DNA of 64,000 nucleotides, from contig NC_090321.1 in the NCBI RefSeq assembly GCF_040869045.1, forward strand, positions 183,305,596 through 183,369,595, written 5' to 3'. The notes beneath the pieces are model-generated. The model searched no databases. It saw nothing but the letters and a program-made list of their open reading frames with translations, and was not told where the DNA came from. Below, piece by piece: positions 33,419 to 45,134 of this stretch (its first letter is position 1; each line of letters starts with the position of its first letter). The translations under genes were made by a program, and so were the position numbers. The stretch is from Eurosta solidaginis. Its lineage: Eukaryota > Arthropoda > Insecta > Diptera > Tephritidae.

Positions 33419-34507
33419 CATGATACAAAAAATGGAGGTAGGGCCATTTAGTGTGACGTTATCCACTTGACTTTTGCGGGGACAATGACAATTTCACCAA
33501 AAACAAGCTACCAGATTGAAAAATTTTAAGAATTTTTCTAATTTTGATGGATTTCATTTTAACGAATATGAATAAATTACTTTCATAGTTATTTTAAATA
33601 AAAAAGAAAAAAAAAAAAAATTAAAATATTTGAAATATTTTAATACGAAATATCAGCCTAGAAAAGAAGGGTTTTGATAGGTTTTCTTCGAGCTCCCGAA
33701 AATTGTTTTGGTGGGAGAAACATGGATCGGGGTATGCAAAGCAAGAGAATATAGCCTTCTTAAGTGTCTCTACGTTTGCTCAGAACATTTTGACAAAACA
33801 TACACATTTGTCAATTGCTTGCTCAAAGAAGGTCTTTATAAACCGACGCCGCAATTGCCTGATAAATTGGCTACAAGTCCACATTTTTCATTTTTTTATT
33901 TATTGTATAATGGAAGCGTTGCGCTTGAGGAGGGAATTGTTAAATCATTTTTTGGGAGAACATTACCCTGTAGCTCTGTAGGTTAGCCACTAGTTATGAG
34001 AGTGTTTTTGCCCGTTGTACCAGGGGTCACCTTGGTACAGCCCCGCCTATACACATTCTGTACCCTTTTAGCGTTGACATAGATGTGCAGACTTTGGAGG
34101 TACACTTTTTCACAACATGCCTTGAGAAATATCCACTGTAGGGGCATGATAATAGAGTCATGCTAGAACAACAGGATTTTTCGTTTTTTTTTTTTTGTCT
34201 AGGGGTCAAGCTGCCATAAAGATATGAGTCATTATCCACTATTTTTCAATAAAATTGCATGTTTTACTGTATTTTCAATAGATACATATGTATGCACATA
34301 AATCGTGCTAAAGCATATTATTATTGTCTCAGATGACGCTTGCGTTTTCATCCTAAAGGAAATTTCCATTCCGAAAAACCACAATTTCACCTTAAACAGT
34401 AAATGTATGGCAACGCTTATGGCAAAACAACAAACATTATGAAACTGCAAAAAATCCCCAAGTATGTCAAAAACTTTTGAGTGGAACAACCTTTTTTTTG
34501 TAACATG
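33419..34507 (+). mobile_element. P-like DNA transposon, deleted derivative
   Basis: 1089 bases. Left end CATGATACAAAAAATGGAGG; right end, reversed, CATGTTACAAAAAAAAGG. A perfect 8-bp duplication GCTACAAT lies at 33411-33418 and 34508-34515. Known Drosophila P elements start CATGATGAAAT and make 8-bp duplications, so ends and duplication both fit. The body encodes a THAP-like remnant (33683-33986), as expected of P transposases. It is too short to be autonomous. Confidence 0.68.
33683..33986 (+). pseudogene. THAP-domain remnant of a P-like transposase
   Basis: In one plus-strand frame: FFELPKIVLVGETW, then VCSEHFDKTYTFVN and LLKEGLYKPTPQLP. THAP fingers read roughly F-x-LPK...W...CSxHF...LLK-x-A-x-P. 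The first Cys pair is missing upstream, where the frame has stops. The DNA-binding finger is therefore N-terminally truncated, and no catalytic domain follows. Confidence 0.55.
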
Positions 34508-34607
34508 GCTACAATCACAAAAATTTTATAGGCTGTCTTGTTTTGATTTCGAATTCAAAACACATTGCGAGCATTTTCCATTAGCAATATAGGAGTATTA
34601 CATATAT

Positions 34608-35984
34608 TTTTTACATTTATTTTAAATGAAATAGAACCGGAAAAAATTTATTTTTTAAATAAATTTGTTTTATGAAACTGATATAATAGCAGGCACCTCT
34701 GATAATGGTTATGTTAAATTTTAAATTCAGGAGATGAGTTTCGACATATTTTTTAGGCACGCAGTGGGATTAAAGAAAACTTAGAAATTATAAGAAATAA
34801 TTATATTTTAACTTTTATTTTGTCACACGTTGCATGAGATAAAAATCAAGAAACAAAAATTGATATTTTAAGGGTTAGTTAAAAACAATTAAATATTAAA
34901 CTATATTACTCACTATTTGCTTAACTAAAGATAAAACACTTAACATAAACTGCAAATGTATTTAGGTATTAGGAGTTTAAAAATTTTGCACTGATATAGG
35001 TTCGCATTTAAAAATAAAATGTTATAAATTTTTGCTAGATTCAAACACTTTCCTTAAGTATGATTTTCAATTAAAACAAACAAGCAGGTTTTCCTTGCAC
35101 TCAACCGCTATCTTTTAAACCTAAAATAAATGTTTTTCATCACAAAAAATACTAACTTTTTCACAGTAATTTCCAAATAATATAAAGTTAACGTTTTCTT
35201 TAATATTGTCTTTTCTATTCTTCGTTCTAACAGTTAAAATAATTATAGATTTATTCTTCCATATAAGTAATTTTTTCTTCAACAAAAAAACTTTCTAGTA
35301 GAACTCTTTTTTTTCGCGTACCGTACGCGATCGCGTCTCGAAATCAACTGAATTCAATAGCAAATTTGCGACACAAGAAAAGTTAATGCAAAGTAAATAC
35401 TAATATATACAAACTCATGCAAATGTGCTCCGTATAGATGATTAACAGATATGTACATATGTTTGGCAGGCAGAAAAAGTTAAAAGCAAAATGTGCAAAA
35501 AATTAAAGTAAACAAATGTAAGCATTTGAATAAATGATGACGCCGAATGTTAATTTTGTATTAAAGAACAGTTTTAGAGCATTTCTCCGCTAAGTTTAAC
35601 AGTAGTTGAGGGAGGGCGACTGAGCAAACTAATTTAACGAGCGCATAGCTAACAGTAATTGAGCGTGAGTAAGCAACCATGCGACAACTTATATGTATGT
35701 TGTTATGTAGACAGTTTGAGACAGGTTGAGTTGGCTTATGAAATTGTTGGGAAGATCGTGAGTTCGCGCCCCATTCACCGTGCGTGCAGTTTTAAGTAAA
35801 TGCGTAATTTATAATTTTTTTTTATTTAACTTAATTTGATTTGATTTAAATTTAGTTTCTTTTTTTTCTGATATTTACTAAACCTTTTTTTTAGGTTTTG
35901 CCTTAATGTATTTTATTTTAATACATATCATATTTTTAATTTAATTTATTTTATTTCATTTTTCTTATTTTATTTTATTTTGCA
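34608..35984. other. intergenic, no gene seen
   Basis: AT-rich and apparently unique. A small CG-rich word cluster (GCGTACCGTACGCGATCGCG) lies at about 35314-35340. No coding or repeat call. Confidence 0.4.
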
Positions 35985-36340
35985 CACCGCCCTCGTGGTG
36001 TGGTGGTAGCATGATTCGCCCACCACACCAAATATCCTGAGTTCAAGCCCCCAGCAAAGCAATACCCATATTTTAGAAAACATTTTATTCAATTAGAAAA
36101 TTTGTTCTAAGCGGCATCGCCCCTTGGTAGTGATTTGGCAAATACTCTGGATGTGTTTTTGCCATGAAAAGCTTCTTAGCGAAAAATCATCATCTAACTT
36201 GCAGATGCCGTGCGGAGTAGGCATAAAACTTGTAGGTCCGGTCCCGACAATTTGTACGAAAAATTAAAACGACGCAAATTGGAAAAGAAGCTGGGCCTGA
36301 AATCTTCTCGGAGATTATCGTGTGTTGCATTTTTTATTTT
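35985..36340 (+). repeat. tRNA-derived SINE, full-length but diverged
   Basis: Begins ACCGCCCTCGTGGTGTGG, TGGTAGCATGATTCGCCC, with B box GAGTTCAAGCCC, then AAGCGGCATCGCCCCTTGG, TTTGCCATGAAAAGC, GATGCCGTGCGGAGTAGG, CGACGCAAATTGGAAAAGAA and GGAGATTATCG, ending in an ATTTT-rich tail. Plus orientation. Confidence 0.82.
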
Positions 36341-36596
36341 ATTTTATTTTATTTCACTTTACTTTTAGTTAAATTTATGTACCTTTTATTTATGTTTTAT
36401 GTTGTATTTCATTTAATATTTTTTCAACTTTTTAGTTCCGGTTTCTTATTCTTAATATTCATGTTTTTTGTTTGTTTTTTTCCCCTTTTATTTTTATTTC
36501 ATCTGATTAGTTTATTTGTGTATTATATTTATTTTATTGCAGTTTATTGAAGTTTTTCCTCTGTCATTTAAAAGTCATAAAATACAAGGGTAATTG

Positions 36597-36967
36597 CCAT
36601 GACGAAATCAATATTCAGGTGTTCTCATCCCGTTGACGTTTCCCTTATTCTGACAAGTTCGGCATGCATAATTTAGAGGGTTGTCTATCATACATAACTG
36701 CCTTTGAATTCTACTACGATCGGAATAGATTTTACTATACGTTTAGAAATATAATAACTATGTAAGCCGCTACCAGAATTTTTTAGACATAAATATAAAC
36801 ATAACGTTGTATTCCCCAAAAGATTATAGACAACATTTTGCAGAAAACTTAACTTTTTGAGGAAATTTGTAGGAAAAATTCAGCAATACAAATTTAGTAC
36901 TTTTGTAGTACAAGTAAATACTGGCAAATAGAGCTGCCGAAAAAGTGAGGTTATGTTGTTGACATCA
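36597..36967 (+). repeat. dispersed repeat R, copy 2
   Basis: Matches 31259-31622; this copy has extra bases after TTGTCTATC. Both copies start near AATATTCAGGTGTTC and end at GTTGTTGACATC. Confidence 0.7.
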
Positions 36968-37800
36968 CCTTTATGATTTCATCATGGGTAATCGCAAAGA
37001 TAGGAAAGCTTTGTTTTTATTCATCTAAGCTTTTTAAAACCATTATTATTACTATTTCTTATTTTCCTTCAATTGTCTTTTGTTTCAAAAATGCTAATTA
37101 AGCCGCGTCACACCTGTACAAGTATGAATAAACATATTGTTAAAAGCCGAGCGTGTGGGTAAACAAATCTGTTGCCCTCATCGCTTATGATTGCAAATTA
37201 CAAAAAAGTTATGCGGAAAACGCATAAATTGTTTTTATGGCTTATTCGTTGATTTTAATGGAGCTGCCCTATTCTTCATATAGTAAATTTGTTCATATAG
37301 CTAAGCACGTATGTAAGTACTTGAAGTGTCTGTTAATTATAGAAAAAATTGTTTTCGAATGACACAATTTATAAAAATATGAAATGGTTAATATTCTTGA
37401 TCTATTGTCAACATCGTCAATGATGAATGATTCATGCAGCCAAAAGTTACACATATATCAGTCATCAAAAGTAAGTATTTCGTGACTGTGAATTTCTGAG
37501 TCCCATTTGTCGTTTATGAAGTTGTAAGTATAGTGATTGTGTGTCCTGAGTTCTAATCCTATAATTTCATATATTTTTTGCCTACACTCATGGAACTCAT
37601 TTAAAAATTTACATGTCTCTTAAATCAGGGTCTCTCCAAATGAGAAACAAGAGCGCCCGAATTTTAGTTTCATTTCTCTCAAAAAATACTAATAACTCTA
37701 ATAACTATTTATTAAGTTTTTGATATTAAAATAACATTTTAACTACCACTTAACCAACATAAAACTTATTTTAAATATATGTATTTTCTTTATATATTTA
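36968..37800. other. intergenic, no gene seen
   Basis: AT-rich unique DNA. Confidence 0.35.
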
Positions 37801-38720
37801 TGACTAGCAGATCCGGCAGACGTTGTTCTGCCCTAAATTTGGTCTATCTGCATACGTTTTAATAAGCTTATTCCGTCTAACTCTGCCCTCCCCCCTCTAC
37901 TTTTTCCTAATCTTTGTATTCACACCTCCCTCCGTATTTTTCGCTTCATCTATCTCCATCTTCCTCTCATTCTACCTCTTTCTCAGTCTCCTTCTCCTTA
38001 TATCTTTTCTCTTCTCTCAAGTTTTTCTCATTCTTCTTGATATCTTATTGCCAGTCCCAGATGGTGGTATGTATTTTGTTCCAGTCCCATTCCAAGTCTC
38101 AGTCCCAGTCCCACTCCGAGTCTAAGTCTCAGTCTCAGTCCCAGTCCTAGTCCTAATCCCAGTCCCAGTACCGTGCGTTTGATAGGCATATTTTATAAAC
38201 GAATTTTACGATTGCCCCTCTTCACATTTTGTGTGAAATCTCCGAAATAATTTGAGATATTGAAATAGATCTCACATCACAATGTAGTACTCATTTCTAC
38301 CTTTCGTTTGACACCCATGTTGGAAAAACTAATTTTGGGTCACATTTGGGTCAATAACTCTGGAACCGGATAAGATATCCTGATGACAGATGTCTAGTAA
38401 TATAATTGTGAAGGTTTCATTCAATTCAATGGAGTAGTGTTTATGTGTGGTGGGCATAATGGTAAAAAAAAACAACATTTTTGGTCACTCTGGGTCCACA
38501 TTTTGGCAATAACTCGGGAACTGGGTGAGATATCCAAATGAAGGTTATCCTAAGTTTTAAGTTAGACGTCATGTGATAGAATGGTGAAGTTTTAGTAGTT
38601 TTTACGTGATGACCGAACAATCATACAGACAGACAGACTAAAAATCTTAAAAATTGTAGATTTGGGTTCCGTTGGTACAATAATATTTCTTGAATATCTT
38701 CAATGCACAGACATCAACCT
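37801..38720. repeat. dispersed repeat starting AGCAGATCCGGCAGACG, unknown class
   Basis: Begins ACTAGCAGATCCGGCAGACG, TTGTTCTGCCC, a motif I associate with a dispersed arthropod repeat of unsettled class. It then has a pyrimidine-rich tract (37880-38050), a CAGTCC-type hexamer array (38079-38170), and two related blocks (TTGGGTCACATTTGGGTCAA..AACTCTGGAAC and GGGTCCACATTTTGGCAATA..ACTCGGGAAC), ending ATTTGGGTTCCGTTGGTAC. No protein. Confidence 0.5.
38079..38170 (+). repeat. CAGTCC hexanucleotide array
   Basis: About 15 units of CAGTCC with variants CAGTCT, AAGTCT and GAGTCT. Where open it would read Ser-Gln repeats, which is an artefact of the hexamer. Confidence 0.85.
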
Positions 38721-39066
38721 GTTACAATTTTATTATATGTAGAGATAAGAATTTTGTTGAGAGTATAGAAATATTTTTAAAATGTTGTTTACATTTCGTG
38801 TACTTGGTTTTTAATATCACGTAATTAAAGGTATATATCTATGGTATATATATACCAAAGTATTTGCTAAAAGATAGAATAAAGAAACTTATCACGCCTT
38901 AAATAATGGCTAAGTAGACTAGCAATTTTTGCAGCTAGAATAAAATTGAAATTGTTTGAATATAAATATTGTTTGTGATTTTGTTTTGTATACTTTTTTT
39001 TGTTTTATAGCATTTCAATGGGTTGGCGGAGCAGATGTGGCAATGTAAACAATTATTGCTATTATT
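38721..39066. other. no gene seen
   Basis: AT-rich spacer. 39020-39066 replaces the 5' end of the following SINE and carries GGCGGAGCAGATGTGGCAAT, which may be a rearranged piece of it. Confidence 0.3.
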
Positions 39067-39390
39067 GCGTGCTCCGCCTACCACACCGTATGCCCTGGGT
39101 TCACACCCCGGGCAAAGCAACATCAAAATTTTAGAAATAAGGCTTCAAGAAAATTTTTCTTCTCGGCAGTGTTTGGCAAGCGCTCCGGGTGTATTTCTGC
39201 CATGAAAAGCTCTCAGTGAAAACTCATCTGCCTTGCAGATGCCGTTCGGCGTCGGCATAAAACATGTAGGTCCCGTCCGGCCAATTGTAGGGAAAAGCAA
39301 GAGGAGCACGACGCAAATTGGAAGAGAAGCTCGGCCTTAGATCTCTTCGGAGGTTATCGCGCCTTACATTTATTTTTTTTTTTATTTTAT
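39067..39390 (+). repeat. tRNA-derived SINE lacking its first third of the tRNA head
   Basis: GCGTGCTCCGCCTACCACACC, B-box region GGGTTCACACCCC, TCTGCCATGAAAAGCTCTC, GCCTTGCAGATGCCGTTCGG, CGACGCAAATTGGAAGAG and CGGAGGTTATCGCGCC follow the family closely, but the A-box part is missing. Internally deleted (GCGGGGTCGCCC is absent) near 39165. Confidence 0.82.
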
Positions 39391-41225
39391 AAATAGATTA
39401 TCAATATTACAGTTACATAAGAACGAAACAGTTGCCAAATGAGTAATGCGATTATTATTTGAAATTGCAAAATTTTTAGAACTAAAAGTCACCATGTCAC
39501 GACATCATTTTACTTATGTATCTGATATATTGACGTATCAAAAACTTTCATACGTTTATATATACCAATATATATTGTAAATAAAAATTATTAGTAAGCC
39601 TTTGGGATTTACGGGATATGTAAACATCTAACTACTGATTCATAAGAAATTCGGAAATAAACTTCAAGTTTTTTTCCACTCCAAGAACACCAAAACATTA
39701 ATAATATACATAATAATAATAATGAAAATATATATATAAGGCTCTGATTTCTCATTCATAGAAAATTGTAGTTTATGGGCTTAAATTAAATGGAATAAAA
39801 GTGTGGGTTCTTCGTTTTTGAAACTCAAACAAGTACGAAGGCGCTGTTGGCCACTGTGGAAGTATCCATATCTAATTTTGATTTGTTCCACAAGTTAGAG
39901 CACTTTTCTACCTCAAAATATTTTGCTGAATTTGCTAGCAAAAAGAAGATTTTTCATAAATTCACGATGTTATTGCACTCCTACAAAAATTTTATCTTTA
40001 TACGCACATCTTTCTCTATATGTAAAAGTTACCGCTCTGAAGTTGGCAAGTCAACTTTTACTTTCGAAAAAATTAACTATTGGTCAAGGCGAATCCATAC
40101 TAGGTGGAGGCAAAGCAAATTCAACCAAAGAAAAATTTCATTGATTCCGATTAACTGACACATTGATGTACAAGGCGTTGTATGGAAAATAATCAAGAAG
40201 AAGCAATCAGCTCTTGGGATAACAACACCTGGTACTGAATTCGCCTTGATTATTTCTTAGCAAAACCAGAGTTTCCGGGTGAATTTGTTCCTAAAAATCT
40301 TTAGAACATGATAGTAGAAATTTCTTAAGAACTGCGTGCTGCTTAAAAAATATTTGACAAACGAAAATTTTCTTTAGCATTTTGTATGGTTTTTTTGCTT
40401 TTCTTTAGAACTGCATACGGCTCTTAAAATCAGTCTTGACAACGTCAGAGAGGCCTAAAAATGCCAATCTATCTTTCACCCCAAGATAACAATGAGAAAT
40501 TTTAAAATAACAGATTTTCGCCATCATTTGAATACCAGTTAAGACAGAGATTTCTGCGGTCACATGAACAAAGTAGTGAGTGCCAAGACCGAAAGTTTCT
40601 CCTTGAAATTAGCTGATGTATTGGTATAATATTGACATCGAGTAGCTGAAATCAGGGTTGTGTGATTTTTATTTGAATCACTCACGAATTCAAAAATAAA
40701 ATGTATTTTTTATTTGAAAACGTTTTCAAATCAAAAATAATTTTTATCTAGCATTTCGCTGTACATATACACTTATTTTTGTAAATATCAATTTTAGTGC
40801 TATACGAATCTTAATTAAGCTCTACTTCTTGAATAAATGCACGAATATCTCCTAAGATATTTGTCTAATTGAAAAACAATATGAGGAGGGGTGTTAGGGC
40901 GACAGAAGATATTTAATGGTCTAAAACCCATTTTCGCAGTTGCACATAAAGACAGGTAGGTTGCGTAGTACGAAAATGGTGTGCTCTTCTTTTTTTGAAA
41001 GTTTATAACTTCGCAAAATCTCAGGCCCAATAGAATTTTTCTTATTTTTACCTAGGTCTGATCGGCCTAGCCAAACTGTCTAGCATAATCGGTTCGTTAG
41101 CGCCTAAATCTATTTATAGCTAGGGGGGATCAGCTATGACGAGGCCATACAGCTCGCTATGCTATAGTGGTCCTATCCGGTCGTTTCCGATACAGTTCTA
41201 GTCTGAAACGAATACACATATACTT
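39391..41225. other. intergenic, no gene seen
   Basis: About 1.8 kb. 39823-40260 is somewhat less AT-rich and open for 103 codons on plus (39847-40158) with no motif I know. 40160-40245 has a weak inverted repeat (AAGGCG..AATAATCAAG / CTTGATTATT). 41040-41220 is GC-richer with no assignment. Confidence 0.4.
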
Positions 41226-41247
41226 ACTCACCGTAGTGTAGGCAAAA

Positions 41248-41321
41248 CATCGATAGTTTAGTTCTATCCATTAAGTAGATTTTTGGTGAGAAAACAATCG
41301 ATAGTTTCGATAGTATCGATA
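41248..41321. promoter_or_regulatory. left subterminal TATCGATA cluster of the hAT element
   Basis: CATCGATA at 41248-41255, AATCGATA at 41296-41303, TTTCGATA at 41305-41312 and TATCGATA at 41314-41321. These are likely transposase-binding repeats. TATCGATA is also the known recognition site of the BED-finger factor DREF in Drosophila. Confidence 0.55.
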
Positions 41322-41582
41322 GTTATTAGTAGAAATAAAGCATTCAGAAAACTTGATAATGAAATATAGAAAAATTATTTTTAAACAAAAGTTTATTTAA
41401 ATCGGATCCTTTTTGAATGTAACAAACAAGTTAATGACAAATACTGTATTAAATATACACAGATGAAAAGTTATGTTTCACAGTAAAATGAATTAATCTG
41501 CCTACTGCCAAAATATTTCAGAGATAATCACATATTCTAGAGCAGTCTTGCATTATCGACTGTAAATTTGGCGGATATGGTT

Positions 41583-42912
41583 TCAATCAATGTATTTGAT
41601 ATTTTCCTTTATAAATAAGATTTTATTCAAATTAGTATCTTTCAATCTGTTTCTTTTTTCACTGTGTATGTGGCCGGCTTTCGAAAATATGCGCTCAGAT
41701 GGCATTGATGTTGCGGGAATGCATAAATACTTGTCAGAAAGTTTCCTCAAGCCATTAGAAGAAGACGCCAAATATAAGAGAGGACATTGGTCTTTATCAA
41801 TAACTAGTTTCTCTATATATTGCCCTAGGTCTATTATTGCATCGCTAGGAGGAGAAAATACCACGGGTGGCAAACTTTTAGAACATACGGCTGTTATATT
41901 TTTTACTGGGGTATGGCAATGTTTTTTATTAGGTAATTCGCTTGCCATCATGGAACTGTATTCTCTTTTTGTAATATATTTACAACTTTGTCTGCATCGG
42001 TTTGCGTTTTGAATTTTTTTTCTTAAACCTTGCATCGAGAATTGTTCCTAGTATCAAAGCAGTGAGAGCAGGTGGGGCTTTTTTACAATCTGCAAGAGCT
42101 GCTGACAGTTCCGTTTTTACTTTAGAAATGCGTTCCGTTCATATAATATGAACTGTTCCATCTAGTACATACTTGTTGAATTAGTTTCAGCTCTTCCTTA
42201 TAGTTGAGTCTCTGTATTTGACGTAATTTGTCGGAAGCTAACGTACTTGAACGAAAATATGTTACCAAACTTTTACACTTTTTTAAAATGTTTTCAAAAT
42301 GTTTGCTTTTAAAACTGTCCTAACCTACTAAGTTAATTGAATGCTCAAAACATGGTAAGTGACGAATTTTAAGAATATCTGCAGTCTTAACCATTATAGT
42401 GGCGTTATCCGTTACAATCGCTACCAATTTGTTTTTTTAATTTTAAACTCCTCTATTACCGAGTCTATTACCTGGAAATAAGATTTTTTACATCTACATA
42501 TATTTGCGATGTGGCTTCCCTCAAGTTTTATAACTTTTAATAGCGGTGATAAAATATTTTCATTTTTAATGACAAGGCATGTGACAGCCAATATACCCTC
42601 ATTTGATGATGAAGTCCAGATATCAGTTGTTCTAGCTGAATGCTTTATCTATTCGTTTTTTTGTTATAGAATTATCGCCATAGTATATATCCCGATTTAA
42701 GAAATCTTTGATTGCACTCTTCTTTTTTGGCACAACTGGTTCAGAATCAGACAGGATACCCAGATAATTGTTTTCTTCAGTTGATGGCTGTGATGAAGTA
42801 AACGCTTTAGTTTGTGGTTATGCTTTCTTTTAATATGGTCAAACATGTTTGTGGTATTTCCACAATATTTTTTTTTAAAAAATTGTCTCACACTGGACTT
42901 CTGTCTATTCAT
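41583..42912 (-). pseudogene. hAT transposase with N-terminal BED finger, broken
   Basis: From the N-terminus (minus strand): CGNTTNMFDHIKRKHNHKLK (42912-42697) is the BED zinc-finger end, with the first Cys in KKKYC. Near 42425-42310, VAIVTDNATIMVKT and LPCFEHSINLV are the catalytic-core strings of hAT enzymes; near 42190-42150, LIQQVCTRWNSSYY follows. At 42035-41583, LSDKYLCIPATSMPSERIFS and KRNRLKDTNLNKILFIKEN are the C-terminal dimerisation region. At least three stops or frameshifts break it. Such transposases bind the subterminal DNA and cut out the element; this copy cannot make one. Confidence 0.85.
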
Positions 42913-43085
42913 TTTTCACCTTTATAATTTTCTGAGCGGAAAAGCTTTGACGTTAATTCAAATAACACAGAAAATAATGAGACGGCGAATTCGCTCAAGA
43001 GATGCCAATGTGCAGAAATTTGGTAGGTTTTCTATTCACGCAAAGTGCGACATAATCCATAGTTTTAACGATTGTTTTAACGAAC

Positions 43086-43342
43086 TATCGATGGATCTAA
43101 AGTTCAGAAACCATCGATACTATCGATAGACTAATCTTGTTTTGTTGATTTTCCGACAGGGTGGATAAATGATGTATATTGGAACGATTTTCCGTCATCC
43201 CTTGTCAAATTTGATTTTGAGGCAAACCGATTTCGACACTAATGATGGCACAACGCCGAAACCGGTTTGTCTCAAAATCAAATTTGACAAGGGATGACGG
43301 AAAATCGTTCCAATATACATTGCTATCGATAGACTATCGATG
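43086..43342. promoter_or_regulatory. right subterminal TATCGATA cluster of the hAT element
   Basis: TATCGATG at 43086-43093, CATCGATA at 43112-43119, TATCGATA at 43121-43128 and 43324-43331, and TATCGATG at 43335-43342. The last two sit beyond a 189-bp palindromic insertion, so the original cluster was tighter. Confidence 0.55.
43134..43322. mobile_element. palindromic insertion inside the hAT right end
   Basis: Bounded by CTATCGATAGACTA on both sides (43120-43133 and 43323-43336), which could be a 14-bp duplication. It contains a long hairpin: TGTATATTGGAACGATTTTC, CGTCATCCCTTGTCAAATTT and GATTTTGAG are mirrored at 43261-43320. Preceded by TTGTTGATTTTCCGACAGGG. Related sequence lies at 45411-45556. 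Confidence 0.65.
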
Positions 43343-43364
43343 CTTTTCCAACACTAACTCACCG

Positions 43365-45134
43365 AATTTCATCAAGATATCTCAAAATTGAGAGACTTGT
43401 TTGCGTTCGAACAGGCATGTTCGTGTTTTTATCGGTGGTTCTATCTGTTCTACTTTAAGGACTTACAATTTCGAGACTCGGACTAAACTTAATGTCTCAC
43501 TCCATTTGATTCGCCTGAAGAATCAAATAAACAGAAAATATTTGCCGAATCAAATAAAAAGTATCTTTGCATTGTGGATAAAACAGGTGTGATAACTTCT
43601 GCATAGACGTCAAAATTACAAATAGAATGTATCACCTGATTTTTAATTGACTATCACTGTCTCATTCTGCATCTCTTTCTATCACCCGATAAAGGTAGCA
43701 GGCCCTAAACGCTGCCAAAATGCTAAAAAGAAGTCATATTGAACATCCTGTCAGGCACATGTTTTGTCCACAATGTATTTTTGGTTTGAAGTTGGATTTT
43801 AAATCAAAAAGGATTTAGAGTCACGCAACCCTGGTTGAAATTACCCATCATGGCTGAAGCATACAACTTTAAAGCAGCAACGCGGCGAATCCTGGAATTA
43901 AGGCCTGAGAAAATCAAAATATTTGGAAACTTTTTTTTTTAACAGAGCAGTAGCTTACATTTCATAAACGTTTTTGTTGTTCCTAATGTCAAAACGGTTA
44001 ATTGAGAATTAACAATTTGTACGAAGTTGATTCAACAGCTATTTGCGATAGATACAAACTGACAGAAATATCGGTTGAATTGACCTGTAGTTCGGTTGGT
44101 TTTACCAGTTTTTTTCTTTCAGTGTTGCTTTTTTTTTTGGGTGTGTGTAGGGCTTCGTCTGAAAAAATAAACGTATTTAAGACTACCAAATAAACTGTTC
44201 AAGCATTAAATTATTCAAAAAAAAACATCTAAATGCTTAATTTAAAAATCGCGTGAAATATGCAGCAATCAAACATTCATTGGCGACTTTCATACTTATG
44301 TACATATTTCCACTTGATTATACTTTATTGTTTGTTCACATTCTAGATAGATATTGTTTATTAATTGCAATATAACTGATCAAATACCTAAAGTATTATG
44401 TCACCCATAAATTTTATCAAACACACAGTGTGTTAAACGGTAGTTATTACGCATTAAAAATAACAACAACAAGCCATAATAAAAGTTATTCGCTCACAGA
44501 TTCCGTAATTGAATATGCCATTTAATAGTCATTCCGTACATACTTACATAAATACATATTTATGTGTTTATAAGTACTAACATCCTTATGTCTATTCACA
44601 ACAGCTGGGTGTAGTATTCAAATAACTAATTGTGCTTTAAATACCTAAATGGATGCTATTAAATTTTCTCGTAAATTAATTATGTATGCGAACATTTAAT
44701 TCTTTTTACTGAACTATTCTTGTAGGTATTATGTAGTCCCACCACAAAGCATAGGACCGTGACATTGAACATGAAATTTTAAGTGATTACTTTTGATGAC
44801 TGGCTACTGTGCTTCGAAATGTATTTAAATTGGTTTTTAGTAATTTCTGATATTAATTACAATTAATGACAATTGTCATCTTTATTAGCAAATTTGAACG
44901 TTTTATGATATTCCAGTTGATTACATACATAATTAGCTATTTATTACTGCTCTAACTTACCTAAAAATTTTCTGGAAAGGCCTTATGATTATTGCCGAGC
45001 TGGGTTGTAATAAAAATAAAAGAAATTTTTTTAAATCAACAAAAATTTTATTAAATCATACCTAGTTAATTTAGCTTTTTTCCGACAGTCAAGTGATAGG
45101 TCATTTCCAGTTAATTTGAATCGAAACGGTTATA
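43365..45134. other. intergenic, no gene seen
   Basis: 43365-43415 (TTTCATCAAGATATCTCAAA, CGTTCGAACAG) loosely resembles a reversed piece of Helentron-like family B. The rest is AT-rich and unassigned. Confidence 0.35.

Larger units (their letters stand above)
33258..34607. mobile_element. second copy of the 243-bp MITE, split by a P-like element
   Basis: Left part 33258-33418 and right part 34508-34607 together match 30508-30750. The interruption is exactly the P-like element with its 8-bp duplication, so the MITE was there first. Confidence 0.8.
41234..43356 (-). mobile_element. hAT DNA transposon with BED finger, nearly complete
   Basis: 2123 bases including a 189-bp insertion. Ends: TAGTGTAGGCAAAACATCGA at left; TAGTGTTGGAAAAGCATCGA, reversed, at right. 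A perfect 8-bp duplication ACTCACCG lies at 41226-41233 and 43357-43364. The minus strand encodes BED finger, catalytic and dimerisation parts of a hAT transposase in order, with stops. Both subterminal regions carry clusters of TATCGATA or one-off matches. Structure and protein both support hAT. Confidence 0.88.

Noticed and set aside
38079..38170. Ser-Gln-rich protein segment
   Set aside because: Direct translation of the CAGTCC hexamer; no gene context.
39847..40158. 103-codon open frame on plus
   Set aside because: No recognisable motif, and an alternative overlapping frame is equally open; insufficient support.
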